Source: Serratia rhizosphaerae
GTDB lineage: Bacteria > Pseudomonadota > Gammaproteobacteria > Enterobacterales > Enterobacteriaceae
Reading direction: 5' to 3'
Assembly (NCBI RefSeq): GCF_009817885.1
Contig: NZ_CP041764.1
Span: forward strand, 4,216,001-4,280,000
Length of the DNA: 64,000 bases
Shown: positions 7,140 through 16,124 of the stretch, in pieces
Layout of the letters: every line of letters begins with the position of its first letter
How positions within the stretch are numbered: position 1 is the stretch's first letter
Notes under the pieces: model-generated
Seen by the model: the letters and a program-made list of their open reading frames with translations, nothing else
Databases searched by the model: none
What the model was told of the DNA's origin: nothing
Made by a program: the position numbers and the translations under genes

Positions 7140-10100
7140 TCAGCCGATAGTCATCAGGCTGGCGTTACCGCCGGCGGCGGCGGTGTTGACGCTCAGCGAG
7201 CGTTCAATCAGCAGGCGCTCCAGCAGGATATTGGTTTCGCCGTAGGCGAAGCCCTGCACGGAGACGATGGCGCCGCTGCGCTGGGCGATCTGCTCGCACA
7301 GGATACGCAGCTGATCGGCGTCGCCGTGATGCATGGCGGCGTCGAACTCCACCTTATCGCTCTGCCAGTCTTTAGTGAAGGCGATGCGCGCCTGCACCTC
7401 GTTTGGCAGACGACGGTACAGCGTGCGCTGCAGCTCCGCTTCCGGCCACAGCGCCTGGCTGCCGACCGCCAATACGGCAGCCAGCTGCGTCAGCGCGTCG
7501 GCGTCGTTATCCGCCAGACACAGCACGCGCTCGCGCGGCAGCAGGGCATAGGTGTTGCGTTCGCCGGTCGGGCCAGGCAGCGGACGTACGGTACCGCCCT
7601 GGCCTAGCTCGGCATAGCGCTGCGCCAGCTGCGCCAGATCGCGCAGGTTCTCCGCCACCGCCCATTTCTCCAGCGCCTGATGCGGCGCCAGCAGGACCGG
7701 ACGCGCGCTGGCTTCCATCGGGCGCTCGGCATCCTGACGGTCCAGCGTGCGCTGCACCGCGTCTTCCGGACGGTTAGCCAGCAGGCGATAGAGGTACAGC
7801 GGGCCGCCGGCTTTCGGACCGGTGCCGGACAGGCCTTCGCCGCCGAACGGCTGAACGCCGACCACCGCGCCGACCATATTGCGGTTAACGTACAGGTTGC
7901 CCACCTTGGCGCGCTCGGTCACCCGTGAGATGGTTTCATCAATACGGGTGTGAATGCCCAGCGTCAGGCCGTAACCGGCGGCGTTGATCTGATCGACCAG
8001 CGCTTCCAGGTTGGCGCGACGGTAGCGCACCACGTGCAGCACCGGGCCGAAGATCTCTTTTTGCAGCTCGTCGAAGCTCTCCAGCTCGATCAGCGTCGGC
8101 TTGACGAAGGTGCCGCGCGGCCACTCTTTCTCATCCTGCGCGTTGTTCTGCGCCGCCTGATACACTTTGCGGCCTTTGGAGCGCATGGTCTGAATGTGGC
8201 GGTCGATGCCGGTTTTGGCTTCGGCGTCGATCACCGGGCCGATATCGGTGGACAGACGTTCCGGGTTGCCCATGCGGCACTCCGCCATCGCGCCGCGCAG
8301 CATCTGCAGCGTGTGTTCCGCCACGTCTTCCTGAATGCACAGCACGCGCAGCGCGGAGCAGCGCTGGCCGGCGCTGTCGAACGCGGAAGCCACCACGTCG
8401 GTGACCACCTGCTCGGTCAGGGCGGAGGAGTCGACGATCATCGCGTTCAGGCCGCCGGTTTCGGCGATCAGCGGCGTCGGCCGCCCCTGCGGATCCAGAC
8501 GTCCGGCGATGCTGCGCTGCAGAATGCCGGCCACCGCGGTGGAGCCGGTGAACATCACGCCGCGCACGCGCTCGTCATTAACCAGCTGCGCGCCGACGGT
8601 TTCCCCCAGGCCCGGCAGCAATTGCAGCACGCCGTGCGGAATGCCGGCCTCCAGCAGAATGCGCACCGCCTGCGCCGCCACCAGCGGCGTCTGTTCCGCC
8701 GGTTTGGCCAGCACGCTGTTGCCGGCGGCCAGCGCCGCAGCGATTTGCCCGGTGAAGATCGCCAGCGGGAAGTTCCACGGACTGATACAGACCACCGGCC
8801 CCAGCGGACGGTGGCTGTCGTTGGCGAAATCGTCGCGCACCTGGCCGGCGTAGTAATGCAGGAAGTCGACCGCTTCACGCACTTCGGCGATGGCGTTGTT
8901 AAAGGTTTTGCCCGCTTCGCGTACCAGAATGCCAATCAGATTCTGCAGTTGGCTGTCCATCAGCTCGGCGGCGCGTTCCAGCACCGCGGCGCGCTCTTCC
9001 GGCGGGGTGGCGAACCAGATAGGGCCGGCGGCGGCGGCGGCGTCCAGCGCGCGGCTGACTTCGCCTTCGGTAGCTTCACGCACGTAACCGACGATATCGC
9101 TCGGTTCGGCCGGGTTAATCACCGGTTGTTCCACGCCCTGATCGGCGTCGGCGTCGATAATCGGATCGGCGCGCCACTCTTGCGCGGCGCTGGTGAGCAG
9201 GGCGCTGGACAGGGAAGCCAGACGCTGTTCGTTCGACAGATCCAGACCGCTGGAGTTAACGCGTTTTTCGCCGTACAGATCGCGCGGCAACGGAATTTTA
9301 GGATGCGGCAGGCCAATCTGACCTTCGCTGGCGGCCAGCGCTTCCACCGCCAGCACCGGGTCGGCCACCAGCTCGTCGAGGGACAGCGTGGTGTCGGCAA
9401 TACGGTTGACGAACGAGGTGTTGGCGCCGTTTTCCAGCAGACGACGCACCAGATAGGCCAGCAGCGTTTCATGGGTGCCGACCGGTGCGTAGATGCGGCA
9501 CGGACGGTTCAGTTTACCGTCGGCGATTTTGCCCACCACCTGCTCGTAGAGCGGCTCGCCCATCCCGTGCAGGCACTGGAACTCGTACTGCCCCGGATAG
9601 TAGTTGTTGCCTGCCATATGATAAATCGCGCTCAGCGTGTGGGCGTTATGGGTGGCGAACTGCGGATAAATCAGGTTCGGCACCGACAGCAGCTTGCGAG
9701 CGCAGGCCAGGTAGGAGACGTCGGTGTAGATCTTGCGGGTGTAGACCGGGTAACCTTCCAGGCCGTCCATCTGGGCGCGTTTGATTTCGCTGTCCCAGTA
9801 GGCGCCTTTCACCAGACGGATCATCAGGCGGCGACGGCTGCGCTGCGCGATGTCGATCACCGCGTCAATGGCAAACGGGCAGCGCTTCTGATAGGCCTGA
9901 ATAACGAAGCCGATGCCGTTCCAGCCGGCCAATTGCGGTTCGAAGCAGAGTTTTTCCAGCAGATCGAGCGAGATCTCCAGACGGTCGGCCTCTTCGGCGT
10001 CGATATTGATGCCGATATCGTACTGACGCGCCAGCAGGGTCAGCGACAGCAGCTGCGGATACAGCTCCTCCATCACCCGCTCGTACTGCGCGCGGCTGTA

Positions 10101-11111
10101 GCGCGGGTGCAGGGCGGACAGCTTGATCGAGATCCCCGGGCCTTCATAAATGCCGCGGCCGTTGGAGGCTTTGCCGATGGCGTGGATCGCCTGCTGGTAG
10201 GAGACCATATAGGCCTGTGCGTCAGCCTCGGTCAGCGCGGCTTCGCCCAGCATGTCGTAAGAATAACGGAAGCCTTTGTCTTCCAGCTTGCGCGCGTTGG
10301 CCAGCGCTTCGGCGATAGTTTCACCGGTGACGAACTGCTCACCCATCAGGCGCATCGCCATATCGACGCCTTTGCGGATCAGCGGCTCGCCGCTCTTGCC
10401 GATAATGCGGTTCAGCGAGCGCGACAGGTTGGCTTCGTTATGGGTGGACACCAGTTTGCCGGTGAACAGCAGCCCCCAGGTGGCGGCGTTGACGAACAGC
10501 GACGGGCTGCGTCCCAGGTGGGAGTGCCAGTTGCCGGTGCTGATTTTGTCGCGGATCAGCGCGTCGCGGGTCGGTTTGTCCGGAATGCGCAGCAGCGCTT
10601 CCGCCAGACACATCAACGCCACGCCTTCCTGTGACGAAAGCGAGAACTCTTGCAGCAGGCCTTGCACCATGCCGGCGCGTCCGTGTGCACTCTTTTGGTT
10701 CCGCAGCTTCTCGGCGATGCCGTAGGCCATCTTGTGGGTGGCCTGTGCAAGATCGGCCGGTAATCGCGCCTGTTCGAGCAACATCGGCACCGCTTCCTGC
10801 TCCGGGCGGCGGTAAGCGGCGGTAATGGCGGCGCGGGTGACCGACTGCGGCAGGATGTGTTCGGCAAAATCCAGGAACGGCTGGTGGGACTCTTCCTGCG
10901 GTTGCGGCATAATGTCGTCCGCGTCGCTACTGCCGGCGGCATTAACTGCAGGAATTTCAGGGATATCGGAACCGCTCTCAAGACGTTCGAGATAATTAAA
11001 AATGGCTTGCTTGATTAACCAGTGCGGCGTGCGATCGATGCGTTGTGCAGCGTTTTTAATGCGATCGCGCGTTGCCTCGTCAAGCTTGACGCCCATTGTG
11101 GTCGTGCCCAT
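7140..11111 (-). CDS. putA: Trifunctional PutA: proline dehydrogenase / P5C dehydrogenase / put repressor
   Basis: A 1323-residue protein that oxidises proline to glutamate in two steps at the membrane and represses the put genes when proline is absent. Residues 1-47 form the ribbon-helix-helix DNA-binding domain (MGVKLDEATRDRIKNAA). The FAD-dependent proline dehydrogenase barrel covers roughly residues 85-600. The aldehyde dehydrogenase covers roughly 650-1120, with the Gly-rich FTGSTAVAG, the Glu in AETGGLNA and the catalytic Cys at residue 918 (GQRCSA). The C-terminal region is of the long trifunctional type. The start has AGGAG upstream. It is divergent from putP across a region rich in its own operator motif. 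Confidence 0.96.
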   Translation of the reverse strand: MGTTTMGVKLDEATRDRIKNAAQRIDRTPHWLIKQAIFNYLERLESGSDIPEIPAVNAAGSSDADDIMPQPQEESHQPFLDFAEHILPQSVTRAAITAAYRRPEQEAVPMLLEQARLPADLAQATHKMAYGIAEKLRNQKSAHGRAGMVQGLLQEFSLSSQEGVALMCLAEALLRIPDKPTRDALIRDKISTGNWHSHLGRSPSLFVNAATWGLLFTGKLVSTHNEANLSRSLNRIIGKSGEPLIRKGVDMAMRLMGEQFVTGETIAEALANARKLEDKGFRYSYDMLGEAALTEADAQAYMVSYQQAIHAIGKASNGRGIYEGPGISIKLSALHPRYSRAQYERVMEELYPQLLSLTLLARQYDIGINIDAEEADRLEISLDLLEKLCFEPQLAGWNGIGFVIQAYQKRCPFAIDAVIDIAQRSRRRLMIRLVKGAYWDSEIKRAQMDGLEGYPVYTRKIYTDVSYLACARKLLSVPNLIYPQFATHNAHTLSAIYHMAGNNYYPGQYEFQCLHGMGEPLYEQVVGKIADGKLNRPCRIYAPVGTHETLLAYLVRRLLENGANTSFVNRIADTTLSLDELVADPVLAVEALAASEGQIGLPHPKIPLPRDLYGEKRVNSSGLDLSNEQRLASLSSALLTSAAQEWRADPIIDADADQGVEQPVINPAEPSDIVGYVREATEGEVSRALDAAAAAGPIWFATPPEERAAVLERAAELMDSQLQNLIGILVREAGKTFNNAIAEVREAVDFLHYYAGQVRDDFANDSHRPLGPVVCISPWNFPLAIFTGQIAAALAAGNSVLAKPAEQTPLVAAQAVRILLEAGIPHGVLQLLPGLGETVGAQLVNDERVRGVMFTGSTAVAGILQRSIAGRLDPQGRPTPLIAETGGLNAMIVDSSALTEQVVTDVVASAFDSAGQRCSALRVLCIQEDVAEHTLQMLRGAMAECRMGNPERLSTDIGPVIDAEAKTGIDRHIQTMRSKGRKVYQAAQNNAQDEKEWPRGTFVKPTLIELESFDELQKEIFGPVLHVVRYRRANLEALVDQINAAGYGLTLGIHTRIDETISRVTERAKVGNLYVNRNMVGAVVGVQPFGGEGLSGTGPKAGGPLYLYRLLANRPEDAVQRTLDRQDAERPMEASARPVLLAPHQALEKWAVAENLRDLAQLAQRYAELGQGGTVRPLPGPTGERNTYALLPRERVLCLADNDADALTQLAAVLAVGSQALWPEAELQRTLYRRLPNEVQARIAFTKDWQSDKVEFDAAMHHGDADQLRILCEQIAQRSGAIVSVQGFAYGETNILLERLLIERSLSVNTAAAGGNASLMTIG

Positions 11112-11706
11112 ACCATCCAGCTCCTGTGTGTTTAGAACCTATCCCGGCAGGCTATACAAATTCCGGGCCGCTTTTAGCCTGCGGGGATAGGCTCGTGAAA
11201 TATGTTGTGTATGTCTGAAGGCAGACAATATCCTGCATGTTGCAACTTTGTGCAACCTTGTTAAATCAGGCTGATTAACGAAGTGTGAGTTAAATCGATT
11301 TTTTGGCCGCAGGAAGCGGCATGGTTTTTGCTCGTTATTCAGTGGTTGCCGGGGAATATGCAGTATAACCGGTCACCCCTGAATTTTTATGGTTTATTCT
11401 GCCGGGGTGCAACTACGGGTGCGTAGGGGGAGTGCAACCGATAACCTGGTTAAATGTGACGCAGGGTGAACTTTGTGTAACTTTGTTGTTAAAAGTGTTG
11501 TTGAATGGCAAAAAGGTCATCTAGGATAGCCAGCGGTCTGACAATACCGGGCAAAAACGAGATTGACTACGCACTGCGCCGACGGCGTTTCGTTCCGACG
11601 CGTCGGCAGGCGACAGACACCGCACTACAGCGCGAATTAAAACACCCGAAAGAATTCACGGCGTTGCCGGCGAAGGATGAAGGGGAAAATGAAAGTGGAG
11701 AGTTGA
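11112..11706. promoter_or_regulatory. putA-putP divergent control region with PutA-operator-like sites
   Basis: This 595-base intergenic region holds several copies of the PutA ribbon-helix-helix target GTTGCA, or its complement TGCAAC. They lie at 11239-11244, 11241-11246 (together an 8-bp palindrome), 11251-11256, 11408-11413 and 11433-11438. E. coli PutA represses both genes by binding several such hexamers between putA and putP (established). The sites form one cluster near putA and one near the middle. No convincing CRP site or promoter boxes were assigned. An open frame at 11505-11807 overlaps putP and looks spurious. Confidence 0.75.
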
Positions 11707-13191
11707 ATGACAATAAGCACACCTATGCTGGTGACCTTCCTGGTGTATATCTTCGGGATGGTGCTGATCGGCTTACTCGCCTACCGGGCGACCAACAACT
11801 TCGATGATTACATCCTTGGTGGCCGTAGCCTGGGCAGCGTGGTGACCGCGCTCTCCGCCGGCGCATCCGATATGAGCGGCTGGCTGCTGATGGGGTTGCC
11901 GGGCGCGATTTTCATGTCGGGCATTTCCGAAAGCTGGATCGCCATCGGCCTGGCGATCGGCGCTTATCTGAACTGGAAACTGGTGGCGGGCCGGCTGCGG
12001 GTGCATACCGAAGCCAACAACAACGCGCTGACGCTGCCGGACTACTTCACCAGCCGCTTTGAAGACAACAGCAAGCTGCTGCGGATAATTTCGGCGGTGG
12101 TGATCCTGGTATTCTTCACCATCTACTGCGCTTCCGGCATCGTTGCCGGCGCACGCCTGTTTGAAAGCACCTTCGGCATGAGTTATGAAACCGCGCTGTG
12201 GGCCGGCGCGGCGGCGACCATTCTGTACACCTTTATCGGCGGGTTCCTGGCGGTGAGCTGGACCGACACCGTGCAGGCCGGCCTGATGATCTTTGCGCTG
12301 ATCCTGACGCCGGTGTTCGTGATCCTGGCCGTCGGCGGCATTGATACCTCCATGATGGTGATTGAGGCGAAGAACCCGGCCAACCTGGATATGCTCAAAG
12401 GGCTGAATCTGGTGGCGATCCTGTCGCTGCTCGGCTGGGGTCTGGGCTACTTCGGTCAGCCGCACATTCTGGCGCGCTTTATGGCGGCGGACTCTCACCG
12501 CACCATCCGCAGCGCGCGCCGCATCAGCATGGCCTGGATGATCCTGTGTCTGGCGGGCACCATCGCGGTCGGCTTCTTCGGCATCGCCTACTTCGCCAAT
12601 AACCCGGCGCAGGCGGGCAACGTATCGGAAAACGGCGAGCGGGTGTTTATCGAACTGGCGATGATCCTGTTCAACCCGTGGGTGGCCGGTATCCTGATGT
12701 CGGCAATTCTGGCGGCGGTAATGAGCACCCTGAGCTGCCAGCTGCTGGTGTGCTCCAGCGCTATTACCGAAGATTTCTACAAAGCCTTCCTGCGCAAAGG
12801 CGCCAGCCAGCGTGAGCTGGTGTGGGTCGGCCGCGTTATGGTGCTGGTGGTGGCATTGATCGCCATTGCCTTGGCCGCCAACCCGGAAAACCGGGTGCTG
12901 GGGCTGGTGAGCTACGCCTGGGCCGGCTTCGGCGCCGCCTTCGGGCCGGTGGTGCTGCTCTCCGTCACCTGGTCGCGCATGACGCGCAACGGCGCGCTGG
13001 TCGGCATGTTGGTGGGTGCGATCACGGTACTGGTGTGGAAACAGTACGGCTGGCTGGATCTGTATGAAATCATCCCAGGCTTCCTGTTCGCCAGCATCGC
13101 GATCGTGCTGGTCAGCCTGATGGGCCGCAAGCCTTCAGCCACCATGACCAAACGTTTCGACCAGGCGGAAGCGGAATTTAAAACCGTGTAA
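11707..13191 (+). CDS. putP: Sodium/proline symporter
   Basis: A 494-residue inner-membrane transporter of the solute:sodium symporter family that brings in proline with sodium. It begins MTISTPMLVTFLVYIFGMVL and contains the family stretches FDDYILGGRSLG near residue 35, LSAGASDMSGWLLMGLPGA near residues 47-67, and the long central signature around GWGLGYFGQPHILARFMA near residue 245. About 13 helices are visible. The length is close to E. coli PutP (502). GGAGAGTTGA precedes the ATG. Expression is expected to be induced by proline through release of PutA. Confidence 0.96.
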   Translation: MTISTPMLVTFLVYIFGMVLIGLLAYRATNNFDDYILGGRSLGSVVTALSAGASDMSGWLLMGLPGAIFMSGISESWIAIGLAIGAYLNWKLVAGRLRVHTEANNNALTLPDYFTSRFEDNSKLLRIISAVVILVFFTIYCASGIVAGARLFESTFGMSYETALWAGAAATILYTFIGGFLAVSWTDTVQAGLMIFALILTPVFVILAVGGIDTSMMVIEAKNPANLDMLKGLNLVAILSLLGWGLGYFGQPHILARFMAADSHRTIRSARRISMAWMILCLAGTIAVGFFGIAYFANNPAQAGNVSENGERVFIELAMILFNPWVAGILMSAILAAVMSTLSCQLLVCSSAITEDFYKAFLRKGASQRELVWVGRVMVLVVALIAIALAANPENRVLGLVSYAWAGFGAAFGPVVLLSVTWSRMTRNGALVGMLVGAITVLVWKQYGWLDLYEIIPGFLFASIAIVLVSLMGRKPSATMTKRFDQAEAEFKTV

Positions 13192-13221
13192 CGCCCGCTG
13201 ACGACAGCATGGATGACCAAC

Positions 13222-13247
13222 GGCCTCCCACTGTGGAGGCCTTTTTT
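13222..13247 (+). terminator. putP terminator
   Basis: A 7-bp perfect GC-rich stem (GGCCTCC 13222-13228, GGAGGCC 13235-13241) is followed directly by six T residues. It is a canonical intrinsic terminator 30 bases after the putP stop. Confidence 0.9.
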
Positions 13248-13323
13248 ATGCCGTATCCGGCGATGACGCCCCGGCACGGCTTTTGCAGGTTTCCGCCTAT
13301 TCTAGCTGAACGGAGCCTGCACC

Positions 13324-14577
13324 ATGAGCCGCAATTCCGCCTTTCCGCCCAGCGCCGCCGATTTCCTGCTGGCGTCGAAACGCTGTGAGATCGCCGTACT
13401 GCAACAGCTGCTGCACATGGGGCAGCTGGTGGGACAGGTGAGCCAACTGATCCATATGCTGCAGCGCGAGCGGGGCACGGTAAATATTTATCTCTGCTCG
13501 CAGGGTGCGCTGTTCGGCGATCGGCTGGCGGCGCGGCGCGACGATGTGGCGCAGGCCGAGCGGGCGGTGCAGCGTCTGCTGGCGCAGATGGATGCCACCA
13601 CCGCGCCGCTGGCGGCCGCCGGCCGGCTGTTCGGCCGTATCGCCGGCGCGCTGCAGCATCTCACCGCTTTGCCGGCGCTGCGTCAGCAGGCGGATGCGCG
13701 CAGCCTGACGCCCGCCGAGGCGATGCAGCATTTTAACGCGATCATTCACAGCCTGCTGGCGCTGGTGTATGAGGCGACGGATGCCTGCCTGGAACCGGCC
13801 ATGGCGCGCCGGCTGATCGCCATGTTCAGCTTTATGCAGGGTAAAGAGCTGGCCGGGCAGGAGCGGGCGCTGGGGGCGGCGGGCTTTGCCGCCGGGCAGT
13901 TTGACGACGCGGCGCAGCAGCGGCTGCCGCAGCTGATGGACGGACAGGATCGCTGTTTTCACACCTTCGCCGAGTTTGCCGACCCCGCGTCGCTGGCGCA
14001 GTGGCGGCGGCTGCAGCAGCAGGACGATCGCGAGTTTGAACGCCTGCGGCGCGTTGCCTGCACCCAGCGGCAGCCCGGCGGCGATCTCAGCCTGCGCTGG
14101 TTTGATATCACCTCGGCGCGCATTGATGCGATGAAACAGATTGAGGATCGCCTGGAGGTTGCGCTGATGGACGGCTGCCGCGCCAGCCTGGCCGCGGCGC
14201 AGCGGGCGCTGACGCAGCAGGAGCCGACGTGGCCCGCGCCGGAGCAGGGCTATACGGTGTTTGTCAGCGCAGCGGCCGACGGCGACGCACTGCTCGACGA
14301 CGGCGTTAATCCGCAGTTGGGGCGTTCGCTGATGGCGATGATCCGGCAGCAGTCGCAACGCCTGCAAACGCTGTCGGAGGAACTGGCGGCGACGCGCGCC
14401 ACCCTGCAGGAGCGGCGGGAAATCGATCGCGCCAAAAGCCTGCTGATTCAGTATCGCGGTCTGACGGAAGAGAGCGCCTACCAGCTGCTGCGCAAAATGG
14501 CGATGGACCAGAATAAGCGTCTGATTGATATTGCCCGCGCCATGCTGGCGGTGGCGGATATCCTGCCGGGGAAATAG
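13324..14577 (+). CDS. nasR: NasR, nitrate/nitrite-responsive transcription antiterminator
   Basis: A 417-residue regulator. The first 300 residues are helical and match the NIT (nitrate- and nitrite-sensing) domain, with an R-E-R-G stretch (LQRERGTVNIYL) near residue 46. The last 70 residues form an ANTAR RNA-binding domain (EIDRAKSLLIQYRGLTEESA, then YQLLRKMAMD). In Klebsiella, NasR binds nitrate or nitrite and then the nasF leader RNA, preventing transcription termination so the operon can be read. It lies directly upstream of that leader here, as in Klebsiella. It is slightly longer than Klebsiella NasR (about 396). Confidence 0.92.
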   Translation: MSRNSAFPPSAADFLLASKRCEIAVLQQLLHMGQLVGQVSQLIHMLQRERGTVNIYLCSQGALFGDRLAARRDDVAQAERAVQRLLAQMDATTAPLAAAGRLFGRIAGALQHLTALPALRQQADARSLTPAEAMQHFNAIIHSLLALVYEATDACLEPAMARRLIAMFSFMQGKELAGQERALGAAGFAAGQFDDAAQQRLPQLMDGQDRCFHTFAEFADPASLAQWRRLQQQDDREFERLRRVACTQRQPGGDLSLRWFDITSARIDAMKQIEDRLEVALMDGCRASLAAAQRALTQQEPTWPAPEQGYTVFVSAAADGDALLDDGVNPQLGRSLMAMIRQQSQRLQTLSEELAATRATLQERREIDRAKSLLIQYRGLTEESAYQLLRKMAMDQNKRLIDIARAMLAVADILPGK

Positions 14578-14587
14578 CCGAGGGATT

Positions 14588-14604
14588 TGCACGGCCTCAG
14601 TGCA
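14588..14604 (+). promoter_or_regulatory. NtrC-like dyad 1 upstream of nasF
   Basis: A 17-bp inverted repeat, TGCAC-N7-GTGCA, has the size of the NtrC consensus (TGCACCA-N3-TGGTGCA). It is centred about 120 bases upstream of the expected sigma-54 transcription start. Confidence 0.65.
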
Positions 14605-14609
14605 GGCGA

Positions 14610-14626
14610 TGCCTCGCCGTTGTGCA
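14610..14626 (+). promoter_or_regulatory. NtrC-like dyad 2 upstream of nasF
   Basis: A weaker 17-bp match with left half TGCCTCG and right half TTGTGCA. It is centred 22 bases (two helical turns) from the first dyad, the spacing suited to cooperative NtrC binding. Confidence 0.5.
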
Positions 14627-14689
14627 ATCGCCGCCATACCGCGTGGTCGCCGTGCGCGTTGGCCCGCGCCAGCCGGCGCTGACAAACAT

Positions 14690-14705
14690 TGGCACGTAAA
14701 CTGCA
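14690..14705 (+). promoter_or_regulatory. Sigma-54 promoter of the nas operon
   Basis: TGGCACGTAAACTGCA carries the invariant GG and GC with ten bases between them, matching the -24/-12 consensus TGGCACG-N4-TTGCA except for one base. Transcription should start near 14716, placing the first leader stem-loop at the very 5' end of the RNA. Klebsiella nasF is likewise driven by RpoN and NtrC. Confidence 0.85.
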
Positions 14706-14716
14706 TTGTTTTATGC

Positions 14717-14817
14717 GTTATCAGCCAACGGCGGTTGATGACCTGACTAATTTGGATAAAGGCGTCCTTTCTGTGCGTTTCACCGTGGGTGAAGCGCGCC
14801 GACGGGACGCCTTTTTT
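14717..14817 (+). promoter_or_regulatory. nasF leader: ANTAR two-hexaloop RNA and terminator
   Basis: Stem-loop P1 has arms 14717-14726 and 14733-14742 around the hexaloop AACGGC. P2 has arms 14754-14757 and 14764-14767 around the hexaloop AAAGGC. Both loops carry A at position 1 and G at position 4, the hallmark of ANTAR target RNAs. The P2 3' part (GGCGTCC, 14761-14767) is also the 5' arm of a terminator that pairs with GGACGCC (14805-14811), encloses an inner 10-bp stem and is followed by TTTTTT (14812-14817). Binding of NasR to P1-P2 would therefore prevent the terminator. Confidence 0.85.
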
Positions 14818-14846
14818 GTTTTTCGCACCCAGATGAGGAGCTGTTG

Positions 14847-16124
14847 ATGACGCACACCAAATCGCCGGGAATGGCGCTGTCGCGCCGCCGCTTTCTGCTC
14901 GGCAGCGCGGCGTTGGGCGGCAGCATGATGGCGCCGGGTCTGTTCAATGCCGCCTGGGCGGCAGGGTCGGACGCGCCGGAGAAAAAACGGCTGCGCGTCG
15001 GCTTTATTCCGCTCACCGACTGCGCCTCGGTGGTGATGGCGGCGGTGAAAAAGTTTGATGAGAAATACGGCATCGAAATCATTCCCAGCAAAGAGGCCAG
15101 CTGGGCAGCGGTGCGCGACAAGCTGCTGTCCGGCGAGCTGGACGCCGCCCATGCGCTGTACGGCATGATTTACGGCCTGCAGCTGGGCGCCGCCGGCCCA
15201 CAGCGCGATATGGCGGTGTTGATGACGCTGAACAATAACGGCCAGGCCATCACCCTGGCCAACCAGCTGAAACAGGCCGGCGTGCGTGACGCCGCCGCGT
15301 TGAAAACGCTGATCGACCGCGAGGAAAAGGGCGCCTACAGCTTCGCGCAGACCTTCCCCACCGGCACTCACGCCATGTGGCTGAATTACTGGCTGGCCCA
15401 CGCCGGCATTCACCCCTACAACGACGTGCGCAATCTGGTGGTGCCGCCGCCGCAGATGGTGGTGAACATGAAGATCGGCAATATGAGCGGTTTTTGCGTC
15501 GGCGAGCCGTGGAACCAGCGTGCGATTGCCGAAAACATCGGCTTCACCGCCGTCACCACGCAGGAAATCTGGCCGGATCATCCGGAAAAGGTACTGGGCA
15601 CCACCGACGACTGGGTGCGCGCCCACCCGAACAGCGCGCGCGCCCTGACGGCGGCGGTGCTGGATGCCGCGCGCTGGATCGACGCCTCCGACGCCAACCG
15701 TGTGGCAAGCGCCAACCGGCTGGCGAGGCGCGCCTACATCAACACCAGCGCGGCGTTTCTTACCGGGCGCATGCTGGGCGACTACCAGAACGGCCTGGGC
15801 AAACGCTGGCAGGACGCGCATGCCATGCGCTTTTTCCACGACGGCGAGGTGAGTTTCCCGTATCTGTCCGACGGCATGTGGTTCCTGACCCAGCAGCAGC
15901 GCTGGGGGCTGCTGAAGGCCGAACCGGATTATCTGGCGGTCGCCACGCGCATTAACCGTATCGATATCTACCGGCAGGCGGCGACGGCGGTCGGCGGCGT
16001 CAGCCTGCCGGGCAGCGCGATGCGCGCCAGCACCCTGATCGATGGCAAACGCTGGGACGGCAGCAACCCGGCGGCGTACGCCAACAGTTTTGCTGTTAAA
16101 CGTGACGTGAGAGGTAGGCAATGA
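14847..16124 (+). CDS. nasF: Nitrate ABC transporter substrate-binding protein
   Basis: A 425-residue NrtA/NasF-family protein that binds nitrate or nitrite in the periplasm. It starts at the ATG at 14847, seven bases after GAGGAG; a TTG one codon earlier is less likely. A twin-arginine signal is clear at residues 14-45 (SRRRFLLGSAALGGSMMAP). The binding fold begins LRVGFIPLTDCASVVMA near residue 50. It is the first gene of the nas operon behind the NasR-controlled leader and is followed by nasE with a 4-base overlap. Confidence 0.92.
   Translation: MTHTKSPGMALSRRRFLLGSAALGGSMMAPGLFNAAWAAGSDAPEKKRLRVGFIPLTDCASVVMAAVKKFDEKYGIEIIPSKEASWAAVRDKLLSGELDAAHALYGMIYGLQLGAAGPQRDMAVLMTLNNNGQAITLANQLKQAGVRDAAALKTLIDREEKGAYSFAQTFPTGTHAMWLNYWLAHAGIHPYNDVRNLVVPPPQMVVNMKIGNMSGFCVGEPWNQRAIAENIGFTAVTTQEIWPDHPEKVLGTTDDWVRAHPNSARALTAAVLDAARWIDASDANRVASANRLARRAYINTSAAFLTGRMLGDYQNGLGKRWQDAHAMRFFHDGEVSFPYLSDGMWFLTQQQRWGLLKAEPDYLAVATRINRIDIYRQAATAVGGVSLPGSAMRASTLIDGKRWDGSNPAAYANSFAVKRDVRGRQ

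Noticed and set aside
7950..10634. An 894-codon open frame on the plus strand opposite putA
   Set aside because: It is the antisense shadow of the high-GC putA gene: rich in Arg, His, Gln and Ala, no domain, no ribosome site, while putA on the other strand has complete conserved motifs.
11505..11807. A 100-codon frame in the putA-putP region
   Set aside because: It overlaps the certain start of putP by 100 bases and has no recognisable domain.
14578..14846. The region after nasR as a simple nasR terminator
   Set aside because: The only T-run hairpin lies far downstream and is integrated with the ANTAR hexaloops and a sigma-54 promoter, so it serves the nasF leader.
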